From: Craterostigma plantagineum
Taxonomy: Eukaryota; Streptophyta; Magnoliopsida; Lamiales; Linderniaceae
Length of the DNA: 64,000 nucleotides
NCBI GenBank assembly: GCA_027422505.1
Contig: JAPQWV010000002.1
Coordinates: 28,808,501-28,872,500 of the forward strand
Direction of reading: 5' to 3'
Made by a program: the position numbers and the translations under genes. Numbering within the stretch: position 1 is the first letter of the stretch; each line of letters begins with the position of its first letter. The notes under the pieces were generated by a model that ran no database searches, was not told the origin of the DNA, and saw nothing but the letters and a program-made list of their open reading frames with translations. Positions 13,150 through 22,905 of this stretch are shown here, piece by piece.

Positions 13150-13356
13150 AATCTCCACCTTGAGCTTGATTCCGTACTCCACCTTAATTAATAACACATT
13201 TATCTCCCTCCGACCTTAGCCCCGACGGGCTAGTTCACCATTTCTGAAACACCAATCAAGTCCAAGCAATGCTTGAACTTGGAAACTGAAAGAGCCTTCG
13301 TGAACAAATCTGCAGGATTATCCTTCGTATCGATCTTCTTGATAAACACCTTCTTA
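13150..13356 (-). repeat. Orphan Copia internal fragment outside 5' LTR
   Basis: This segment duplicates 8565-8771 (polypurine tract plus the end of RNase H) with only about one mismatch, and stops at a sharp breakpoint (cttctta then unrelated DNA). It is the tail of a second, tandem copy sharing the LTR at 12647-13149. Confidence 0.88.
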
Positions 13357-13541
13357 CATGTACATTTTTTTTTCTTTAATACTACTCCAAATGATGTTTT
13401 AGGAAATATTTAATATAATGAAATGAAGACAATATTAAAATATAATTGTAATAAAATTGAAGGTAGAATATAAGTTAGAAAAAGATGGTTTAGTTCTAAG
13501 CACTGTTCAAACTGCATAGAGATTTTCGCTATAGCAATATT
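13357..13541. other. Short AT-rich spacer
   Basis: No gene is seen between the orphan Copia fragment and the hAT MITE. The last eight bases (13534-13541, gcaatatt) are the MITE's left target duplication. Confidence 0.5.
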
Positions 13542-13966
13542 TAGAGATGGCAACGGGGCGGCTCCCCGCCCCCGCCCCGCGAAGCATTCGGGGAGGAAAT
13601 TGTCCCGTCCCCGGCCCCGCGGGGATTCCCGGCGGGTTTAATTTTTTTTAAAAATATAATATTTTAAATATAATATATAAATTTAAGTATATTTTCATTA
13701 TAAATATTATATAAATTATAATTTTATATATTATTTATATTAATATTATTTAATCTATATTTAATATTATTTAAAATATAATTTAATATTATATATTATA
13801 ATATATAAATAGGTTTCGGGGCGGGGCGGGGAACGGGGCGGGCATCCCCGCGGGGAAAAATCAGTCCCCGTCCCCGCCCCGCGGGGATAAAACACCGGGG
13901 ATTCCCCGCGACTTTCGGGACGGATCCGAGCGGGGACGGGGAATCCCCGCCCCACTGCCCACCCTA
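13542..13966. mobile_element. hAT-type MITE, 425 bp, 8-bp TSD
   Basis: The element starts TAGAGATGGCAACGGGG and ends in the imperfect inverted form CCACTGCCCACCCTA. It is flanked by an exact 8-bp duplication, gcaatatt, at 13534-13541 and 13967-13974. An 8-bp TSD with TAGRG-like termini is diagnostic of hAT elements. The ends are GC-rich (runs of GGGGCGGG and CCCCGCCC) around an AT-rich core of about 150 bp. It has no coding capacity. Confidence 0.92.
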
Positions 13967-14159
13967 GCAATATTGTATATATAGCGGAAATGGTTTGTAC
14001 ATGAAATAATCGGCCCTTCAAGAAAAATTAGAATATTAGAGGAAGCCATTACAATATTAAAAAAGAAAAAAAAGCATGCTTTTTTGAAAGTACACAAACT
14101 ACTACGATTTCAACAGCCAGGCGAAAATAGCATCATCAAATCATCTAAGCAGGAGAAAA

Positions 14160-14762
14160 TCAATGCACCACCGTTATATTATACTGAAAGAAGGCAAAAC
14201 CAGTCGAGCTGTCCGTGGACACGGTCCTAACATCCACGTACCCACGACCCATCAAGAAATAACCCGACCCGCCCACCACCGCCAGCTGCCTCTTCTGCCG
14301 GAGATACGGGTTCCGACCCGCCAGATTCAGCACGCTGCCGCTGTAGGCGCCCGCCGTGAACACGATATCGAAAGACATGTGTATGCTCGTCTCTACCAAG
14401 GCCGAGTAGGCGAAGATCCCCTGAGCCCGGCCGAGGATTTTGGATCTGGGCGTCGGCTCCGCCCTGACTGGGTCGTCGAGCACGTTCACGCCGCCGAAGA
14501 GAGTGGGCGAGGTCGAAGTGGTCGCCGCCGAGGCTACCTCTACGAGCGACGGCGTAGGGCCCCTCGTTATGTCCTGAACGTAGACTTGGAATTTGGTGGT
14601 CCTCTGCCGTGGTATGGGTCGATGGAGAAGGCTTCTTCCGTCGTCTTCGTCGCTGTCAACGGCGAGGAGTGGGAGTACTGTGAAGGAGAGGAGAACTGTT
14701 AAGAGGAGGAGGAGGGTAATGTTACTACTACAAGGTTGGTGCTTATTATTGGTCATGGCCAT
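14160..14762 (-). CDS. Dirigent-domain protein
   Basis: Intronless, 200 residues. Residues about 14-36 are a hydrophobic signal peptide (ITLLLLLTVLLSFTVLPLLA), predicting secretion to the cell wall. From about residue 55 the dirigent beta-barrel can be followed: KFQVYVQDITRG, LFGGVNVLDDPV, SKILGRAQGIFAYSA, FTAGAYSGSVLNLAGRN, LAVVGGSGYFLMGRGYVDV, FQYNITV. Dirigent proteins steer stereoselective coupling of phenoxy radicals in lignan or lignin formation, and related members act in Casparian strips or other pathways; the subfamily cannot be fixed here. The length is normal. The minus-strand promoter has a TATA-like CTATAAGTA about 70 bp upstream of the ATG. The gene lies between two hAT MITEs. 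Confidence 0.93.
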   Translation of the reverse strand: MAMTNNKHQPCSSNITLLLLLTVLLSFTVLPLLAVDSDEDDGRSLLHRPIPRQRTTKFQVYVQDITRGPTPSLVEVASAATTSTSPTLFGGVNVLDDPVRAEPTPRSKILGRAQGIFAYSALVETSIHMSFDIVFTAGAYSGSVLNLAGRNPYLRQKRQLAVVGGSGYFLMGRGYVDVRTVSTDSSTGFAFFQYNITVVH

Positions 14763-15175
14763 TGATCGATCGATTAATTATTTGATTATAATATGGTCTT
14801 GCTTTTTCTGTCGAATGTTGGCTTTACTTATAGAGTTTAGCTTGTGATCTGTCGGTGTTTATGTTTGCATTTTTCACGTTATATGATGATGACGGCTGTG
14901 CTGCAGAAAATCTCGGCAAAACGTTGGATTAAATGGGGTCCATTGTGCGTAACTCCATTGTTTGTTGGATGCTAGTGGCAATGATTAAAAACCCCATATG
15001 GGGCTAACTAATATCGTGTTCGAATGACTAAAACTCGATGCCTTCATTACATTTTGTGAATAATCTTGGAAGTCTTGGAAATTTTGGATAAGGATTGTTT
15101 ATGTTGATGTTGTTAAACCCTGATTATTTTTTTTATTACGCAAAAGGTATTATTATGCTCATGCAAAGTCGTAAT
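14763..15175. other. Dirigent promoter region
   Basis: A non-coding upstream region of the minus-strand dirigent gene with a TATA-like element near 14826-14834. No other gene is supported. The last eight bases (15168-15175, gtcgtaat) are the left TSD of the neighbouring MITE. Confidence 0.5.
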
Positions 15176-15810
15176 TAGAGGTGTTCAAACGGTTTGAAAA
15201 ACCGTAACCGAACCGTAACCGAACCGGCGGTCAACAGTTCGGTTAACCATTTCTACAACTGCAAACTGACGGTTTAACCGGAATGAACGTTTTTAAGTTT
15301 ATTTTTCTTATTAAGAGGTAACCAGCATTAATTTACTAACAGTCGGTTTTTCTTAGTTTCTTTGTTTTTTATTTAATGGTACAACATTGACTCTTACATT
15401 AAAGGATTTAAAGATCGAGCGATACAATTAAGCATTAGACGGAGATCCTTACGATGAGTGTTCTTCGAATATTATAGAAGTGAAGAATTATTAGACGAGT
15501 ACTTTTTTTATTGAAGATATAATCTTTTTTTCAAATAGTGACGTAATTTTTTTGTATAATTTTCTAAGTTTCAATAAGTTTTTGTGTTACTAAAGTTCTA
15601 GCTTATTTCAAATATTTTACATGAAAAAATTATATATAAAAGAAAATTTTGAACCGTAAACGGCGGTTTCAAAACGTACCATAACCGGCTCGGGCGGTTC
15701 AAAACCGTAACCATGATTACCACGGTTCGGTTACGGTTAGCGATTTTTACTAACCGTAAACAGACGGTTTATAACCATGAACCGTAGCCGTAACCGGATG
15801 AACACGTCTA
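15176..15810. mobile_element. hAT-type MITE, 635 bp, 8-bp TSD
   Basis: It begins TAGAGGTGTTCAAACGG and ends GGATGAACACGTCTA, imperfect inverted repeats with TAGA.GTGTTCA in common. Exact 8-bp duplications gtcgtaat lie at 15168-15175 and 15811-15818. Both ends carry many AACCG/CGGTT words. It is non-coding and belongs to a different family from the GC-rich hAT MITE at 13.5 kb. Confidence 0.92.
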
Positions 15811-15818
15811 GTCGTAAT

Positions 15819-16461
15819 ATTCGAAGGTTCACTGCGAATCGAATCTGAACATCATTGTCAGTCAACTATGGGACGATACATCTCAACGGGCATATCAGGA
15901 CTGGTTTGGATCAAGAAAAGTGTGAGAAGAAAACTAGTGAGAAATTTCCACTATTTTTTCCTCACCATTTGGTGAAAAAAGAGTTTCCCATGGTTTTTCC
16001 TTAAGCTTTATTTTCTTTCTTTTCCTAGTCAATTTCTCTAATCAACCAGACAGAATATTAATTATCCTTTCCCATATTTTTCTTTCCTCAGGAAATTCCT
16101 TAAACCAGATACACCATAATGGAACCTATGAAAGTGATTAGATACATATTAGAATTTTAGCAAAATCCTTATGTTGGTTCATATACAAGGAAAAAGCATT
16201 TGACGGAATTGACAAACAATGAGATTCATTAGGTTTTATGCTTTAAGCACAAAAAATGCAGAAGTTTATTAGCTGCAGCGACATACGTTTTACAAGCAAA
16301 AAACGAGGCTTTATCATATATATCATACAGAGACAGCAAAATCAAATATAGATAAGATAGCAAGCAGTAGTAAGTTCAAATTGACTGAAACAGTAGAATC
16401 AAACATAAAGAATAAGAGTTTGTCGTCTCTTTTTCTTTTCTTAGTAGTTAGTTCACCAAAA
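15819..16461. other. Intergenic, 3' flank of parvulin gene
   Basis: No gene is recognised. The interval includes the 3' UTR of the minus-strand parvulin. Confidence 0.45.
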
Positions 16462-17528
16462 TCAAGCTGTTCTCTTGATAATGTGAACGCCGCTGTCCGT
16501 CTCAACAATATCGCTGATTTCGCCAACCTTGAGACCATATGACGCGTCTTCAAATGGTTTCTGCATCTGTCCGCGACCAAAACCACCTGAACCAAGAAAA
16601 CAATATACAGATAAAGATATGTTTTTGCAGTCACACACAAAGAGATATTTAAACATAGATATAATCGGATGCAGCTACCCCTTAAAGGGCGGCCGCCTTT
16701 GGGTATTACTTGTGCAGTTGTTATAACCAATATCGAATTTTTAGATTATCAAGTTGCTACACCCGCAATATCATAGAGACTAAATCAAGAAGCTGGACTG
16801 AGTAGCATCTCTACTCTACTGTTACGAAAATGGCTCACAGCTTTAGCAACAAAGTAGATGATGATTTAGCATGAGACGTTCATCCAGCAATGACTCAAGA
16901 TTAAAAATGTGTTGTATAGAAGAATGACTCTATCGCCAGAATCAGAAACTGTAATCTGCTCGAAGGGCAGAAGTTTCAACGGGTTATCACGGAGCATCAT
17001 AGATAGATAGCTCTTCAAACGTTATCGAAAGGTTTTGAGAGTGACCCAATCAATCAATCGAAGGCGCTTATTGGGAAAAATCAGAGAGTAACACACCCAG
17101 AATCTAGTTTCGGTATTCAGTCATCAATGAGATATCCAAATCACAAAGGAGCAGAGCAGTGTAAACTACTATAATGCAATCACAGAGCACACTTTGCCCT
17201 AGATTATTAACTAGGGTCGATCTACGGCAATCAGAACAGACAAACAGATAAAACCCTAGAAGTAATCCGATTATAAAAATTGACAATCCGTACCAAGATC
17301 GCCGCCTCGCTTGGCCGAGCTGCAATCGGAGAACCTCGAAGCTACGTCTTCGAACCTGGATTTTCCGGAGAGGATGTCGTCGCGGATAGAACGGAGCTGA
17401 GCGGCAGCATCGTCCTTAGAGGTGGCTGAGATGCGGCTGCCGTCGGGATCCCTCCACGAAGACTTCCGGCGAGATCCCTCGTGCTTTATCAGTATGTGAG
17501 ATGCCCTAACCTGCTCCCCAGACGACAT
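16462..17528 (-). CDS. PIN1: Pin1-type parvulin peptidyl-prolyl isomerase
   Basis: Two exons, 17528-17294 and 16586-16462, joined GT-AG across a 707-bp intron, give 119 residues, exactly the usual length of plant Pin1. The protein is a single parvulin domain without a WW domain, as in Arabidopsis PIN1[19 protein letters not shown] near the N terminus with the phosphate-binding basic cluster, the [13 protein letters not shown] loop containing the active-site Cys, then [11 protein letters not shown] and [10 protein letters not shown] at the C terminus. It catalyses cis-trans isomerisation of phospho-Ser/Thr-Pro bonds; in Arabidopsis it influences flowering time and PIN auxin-carrier polarity (literature knowledge). 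I chose the Met of [11 protein letters not shown] because the upstream in-frame Met at 17582 would add 18 residues not found in the family. Confidence 0.95.
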
Positions 17529-18024
17529 TTTCTTGGCAGTGAAATCAGCTTTGGGGAATTTTGATAAAGAGGAACGATTCATAACAGTTTTTAAAAAAGG
17601 GAACAGTGGTTCAAATGACCAAAATACCGTTACTAGAAAACTGGTTAAAAAGATTAATTATGAAAAAATTACGGTTTAAGAGATTTAGTAACTGGAAAAC
17701 TAACCGAGAAAGTTATTCGAGTGAAATATCAACTCGAATACGTTATTCGAATAACAACTTCAAAGCATACGACTACTCGAATAAGTTGCGTGACTCATTT
17801 AATAAAAGAAACGATTCTTTGCTTTATTCGAATAAATTTAACGAATTCAATATTCGAGTTCCAACTCGAATAATGTACTCGAATAATAAACTCGAATAAT
17901 ATTAATTTTATAAAGGCGAAAGGTGAACACAGAATAACATTCGAACCCTTAACTCTTAAACGAACGGCTATTCGAAGTTCTTCTCCCACTCGGAAAATCG
18001 AAAACGCAAACCAGACGATCATCA

Positions 18025-21000
18025 ATGGCGAAAACTAAAACCAAAGCGCCGTCTGTGCCTCAACGCAACCGTGTGGATGAGCAAATCGAAGACGGTCGAG
18101 TCACGGTGAGTTTTCGGTTTAATGGGTTTTGGGGGTTTTGACTTCGTATAGTTAAATCATTCGATTTTAATGTTAAATCGTTGGGTAAACGTCGTAATCG
18201 ATCGGATTTTTTTGTGTAATTCGTGATTTGAGATTATTCTAGTTTTTATTCGAGTACATTTTATTCGAATAACATTAATCCTTTTAGAGTCTCGTTTTAC
18301 TCGAATAGTTACTCGAATAACAGAGAATTTTGGTGGTTTTTTTTTTGCATTTTCAGATCTATTTTCCGACGAAGCTGCCGACGGAAAATTTCTACCATGC
18401 CACCCTTACAGTGAACGCAAAGTACATGTTAATATCAGAACGCATTCGTACCTTTTTGAACGAAGATGAATTGGAGGAGATGGTCAACAGGACTCAGTTC
18501 GGGAATCTCATAAAGGTGGCCCGTAACCACTACAACTCGAATATGATTTTGTGGTTTTTGATGAGCCGACAAGTGGAGTATATGCCTGAGTCGCAGGAGT
18601 TTTGGATGGTCGTTCGTGGGCGACCATTACGATTTTCGTTGGTCGAGTATTGCCTAATTACGGGGCTCGATTGTGGCGCTGCCGATCCGGTGATACCGTC
18701 ATCGAACGGGTTTACAACGAGGCATTGGCCTGGTATGATTATCCTATTCTTTTTATATCATTTTGAATCTTTTTTACAAATGATTTCAAAAACTAACGTT
18801 TGTTTTATGGCTCGTAGGCAAGCCCGTTATATATTTTCACGATTTGGATGTAAGAATGAATGAAATGATGCGTAACGATGCCGCCGCCGGTGGAGGTTCG
18901 GGCGTGAATATCGAGAAATTGAAGATGGCGGCGCTTTATTTTGCAGTCGGGGTACTAGGGAAGTGCCGTGTGAAGAAGGACTTGATCGTTACGAGCGAGT
19001 GGCTCTCTCTGGTGGAGGATTTTGATCGCTTCAACGAATATCCTTGGGGAAGGATAGCTTTCGAGGAGGTCGTTTATGGTCTGAACAAAGACCTGTTGGA
19101 GAAGCACATTGACATGACTTCGAAGGGAAAAATCATTACAACCTTCGATATTAGCGGCTTCGTCCAACCGCTTCAGGTAAGTAATTTTGCTTTATTTAAG
19201 CCATATTATATTTTTTTTAACTTATATTTACTCTCTTTTATCAGGTTCTGGCGTACGAGTGTTGGCCGAGCGTCGGGGGCGAATTCACTGTGAGGAGAAC
19301 CGGTGATCGACTCCCGATACCCCGAATATGCCATTGGAAGACCAGATTTTTCGCCAAGAGTTCTGCTCCGTCGTGGGAAGCGGTCGAGCGTGCATTTAAT
19401 GCCGGGCAGATCGATGTAAGTATATATGTTTATTTATAACATGGAACTTTAGAGTTGTTCATCGCTAATTAGAATGAGATGTTTTAACTTGTACAAATAC
19501 ACAGGATGTGCGGTGTTGGCTTACACCAACCGATGTTGAAGTCAATTCAAGGCACTTTCGCACGGTCGCCGGCTTTTATGGCAGCAGGGATGACGCCGTA
19601 GCCCAAAGGATAGTGGAGCATCTGCTAAATGGGATGGCGGTCTACTGCAGTGACCATCGGCTTGCTCCATCTCCTCCTCCGCGGTCTCCTCCTCCGCGGT
19701 CTTCTCCTCCGCGGTCTTCTCCTCCTCTTCCGCAGTCTCCTCCTCCTGCTTCTTCTAGCTCAGTAGTCGCCCATATCGATAGAAGAATGGACAGGCTGGA
19801 GGCTGAGGTTAGGGATATCCGAACGGAGATTAGGGAGCTACGTTCGATCGTGCTCGAGGGTATGTCTTACTTGATGTTTATTTTATAAAATTATATTGAT
19901 ATTACGTAATACTTAATACTCCCGTTTTGTAGTCATCGAGACCCTGAGGCCGACAACGGTACGGGATATTGCGAGGTCCTATGATCGGGACACGCCTCCT
20001 TCGCCACGGTTCGGGAGGACGCCGAACGAACCCGACACGACGAATGTGCCGGAGATGGGGAGGGCCGAGGGCCACCAGGTGGTTGAGACGACGGAGACGG
20101 GGGTCGTGGCCGGTGGGACGGGGATGGGGATCGCGGCCGAGACGACGGGGGTCGTGGCCGGTGGGACGGGGAGGGGGATCGCGGCCGAGACGACTGGGAC
20201 TGGGCCGGATATGGGGGTCGTGGCCGGTGAGACGGGGATGGGGATCGCGGCCGAGACGACGGGGGTCGGGGCCGGTGGGACGGGGAGGGGGATCGCGGCC
20301 GAGACGACGGGGACTGGGCCGGATATGGGGGTCGTGGACGGTGGGACGGGGATGGAGGACGACGCCGCTTCGACCACGACGGAGAACGTGGCCGGGCCGA
20401 AACGGTACAAACCGTTAAGACCCCGGACCGCCGTGCTCGCTACAAAACGGGATCAGCCTGATCGCGAGAAGAAGAAGGCGAAGGTCCTGACGAGTCCGTA
20501 TATGCCGTTGCCGGACTCGACCCCTCCAGGTACAAAACCTCGCCTGAACAACTTAGAGCAATTCATTGAGTCGAGGATTAAAAATTGGGAGGCGGTAAGG
20601 GTGGAGTTGGAAAGAATGGCCCAACTGATGAACGGGCAGGCATCCTACAGTCTTATGAGATGAAATTCTTCAAAGACTTGTCTACTCAAAGAGTTTGGCT
20701 CTCGGATGAGGTATGTTCTTTTAGCTCAATACGTTCTACCTAATTAATTATTTCGCTTAATAACATATTATGCTATTATTGCAGCACGTCAACGAGGTAT
20801 TCCACGGTTTTATAGCGATGCAAGACCGCTTTGGGCTTCCCGTGGAGAGAGTGGCCTTCATGAGTACCATTTTCCACAATTGGTACTGTTTGAGTCCACC
20901 AAACCTCGCCCGTGGGATATGTCGTCGTTCGAACAACATGCTACGGGACAATACAATCACCCGCACAAGCCGTCACTCCACTGGAGCGAAGCGGAGGCTG

Positions 21001-21464
21001 CCGTCATACCGTTGGGGTACAATGCTCATTGGGTGCTTCTGGTCGCACGGTTCAAGGAGAGAACCGTTCAGATTTTGGACTGCGACCGGGGTGCTGACAA
21101 GGACATGAGGTTCATAAAGCCATACGTCGAACCCCTCTGCGAGTTGATACCTCTGATGCTTCAGCACGTCGGTGTAAATGACAATCTTGCAAACTTTACA
21201 TATGCGCGGTGCGGCAAGTTCCCTCAGGGGAAGATCAGGTAAGTATCATTTGTCTTACTTTTTTCTTTGCAAAGTTCATTGTCTAGATTTTGAAATTGTT
21301 CTATTTTTTTGGACAGCGGGGATTGTGGTGTATACATGCTCCGGGCGGCTATGTCGATGATGTTCGGTAAGAGAGATGATCTCTCCAAACTGAACGACGA
21401 AAAAATTCGCTTATTTAGATTGTTTTTAGTTGTTAGTATTTGGCTTAACAACTGGAATGTTTGA
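18025..21464 (+). pseudogene. Ulp1-like protease / DUF1985 gene of MULE
   Basis: My model is exons 18025-18105, 18357-18732, 18818-19176, 19245-19415, 19505-19859, 19933-20594, 20651-20710, 20785-21238 and 21317-21464, all GT-AG with compatible phases. Exons 2-3 encode DUF1985 (FGNLIKVARNHYNS ... FSLVEYCLITGLDCG). Exon 5 has a proline-rich stretch (PPPRS repeats) and a coiled-coil-like MDRLEAEVRDIRTEIREL. Exon 6 carries glycine/threonine minisatellite repeats. Exons 8-9 form the C48 cysteine protease: His in NAHWVLL, Asp in ILDCDRG, Cys in SGDCGVYMLRAA. A single frame shift at about 20880, between FMSTIFHNW and VLFESTKPRPWD, breaks the protease domain. The exon 6/7 link needs a very short 56-bp intron or is a second frame break. 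In cells Ulp1 proteases cleave SUMO; the role of TE-borne copies is unknown. Confidence 0.78.
20095..20355 (+). repeat. Coding GC-rich minisatellite
   Basis: Alternating units of about 48 and 66 bp encode repeats of the form GVVAGGTGMGIAAETTG, some extended by TGPDM. They lie within exon 6 of the Ulp1-like gene, and the strong GC bias contrasts with the AT-rich introns. Confidence 0.85.
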
Positions 21465-22905
21465 ACAGTTTTTGGAATATTTTGGAATTGTTGAACTGTT
21501 TTTGTATGGATTGTTCAGTTTTTGAATGGATTGTTGAGTATTTGTATGGATTTTTGGGTTGTTCAGTTTGGTTTCTGGTTAGTTCAGTTTCACAGTTATT
21601 TTTTTTCATTACTTTCTGTTATTCGAGTAAACCGAACACTCGAATAATTGTTCATTATACGAATAACTTATTCGATTTTATTCGAGCAAACTTCGTACTC
21701 GAATAATATAGAAACAACGTAAACATCTAAGTGTTATTTCAACGTTCTCTGTTATACGAGTTACATTATTAATTCGTATTACAATATCATATTCGAATAA
21801 CGTATACGATTTTATTCGAGCAAACTTCTTACTCGAATAATATAGAAACAACGTAAACATCTAAGTGTTATTTCAACGTTCTCTGTTATACGAGTTACAT
21901 TATTAATTCGTATTACAATATCATATTCGAATAACGTATACGATTTTATTCGAGGAAACTTCTTACTCGAATAATATAGAAACAACGTAAACATCTAAGT
22001 GTTATTTCAACGTTCTCTGTTATACGAGTTACATTATAATTCGTATTACAATATCATATTCGAATAACATATACGATTTTATTCGAGTTCATCATGCCAC
22101 TCGAATAATGTTTACGTATGGATATACGAATTACTACACATTATTCGAAGCCTCTATTCCATTTTATTCGAGCTAACTCGTAATTCGATTAAAATAAAAC
22201 AACCAAAATTTTCTTATTATTATAATCATGAAAAAGCTAAATGTGTTTCTTAAGTAATATAGTTTTTGCAGATTCATGAAAGTAAATAATATTAAAAATG
22301 AAAAAAAAAATCATCTTTACCAAATGTTTATATGAATGACACATTGATAACAATTCTATATTAAAGTATAATGTAGCAACGTATTCCATTATATGTCATG
22401 GAAGATTTTTTGTCGAAAATTGTTTATCTTCATCAAGCGACTTATTAACATCATCAAGGCCCTAAAACATCAAAATATTGATATTTCTTCATCTACGTAT
22501 TGAGATAATTAAAATTCTTTTATACAAAAAAAAACCTCGAATAAGTTCGAATAAAAGGTTTTAATTCGGATAATGTTTCCGAATAAAGTTGTCAGCTCGA
22601 ATAAGTTCTAGTTGAAGTTAAAATATAATCTTCTTATCCGAGTAATGCCTCCAATCGAAAAAAAGTTTCTATACGAGTTCGCTATTCGAGTTTATTCGAG
22701 TGTTTTGGCAACTCGAATATTTGCATCTTCTTCCGATATTTAACTTTACTTATCCGAGTTTTGTATTCGACTTTATTCGAGGTCAAACTTTACTCGAAAA
22801 AACAGTGAATAGTAAGCAATTATTTAGCCAAATATGAATATTTCCCAACGACACAATCTGGAAGTATCCCTAACAACATACTAAAACGTCATACATCAAA
22901 TATAA
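21465..22905. other. Non-coding spacer between convergent MULE genes
   Basis: This is AT-rich sequence densely punctuated by TTATTCGA, ACTCGAATAA and ATTCGAAT words, including the 134-bp tandem array. No gene is recognised, and both convergent transcription units presumably terminate here. Confidence 0.6.
21674..22090. repeat. 134-bp tandem repeat in MULE, three copies plus
   Basis: Units begin at 21674, 21808 and 21942, with a partial fourth at 22075 (gattttattcgag...). Copies are nearly identical, and each contains three to four TTCGA words (ttattcgagcaaac, actcgaataatat, attcgaataacg). The repeat lies between the two convergent MULE genes. Confidence 0.93.

Noticed and set aside
15176..15810. 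Considered as a possible regulatory repeat or array because of regularly recurring AACCG words
   Set aside because: Terminal inverted repeats and an exact 8-bp duplication show a hAT MITE; no CRISPR-like regular spacing exists anywhere in this window.
19979..20410. Pro/Val-rich open frame on the minus strand
   Set aside because: It is the antisense shadow of the GC-rich minisatellite exon of the Ulp1-like gene.
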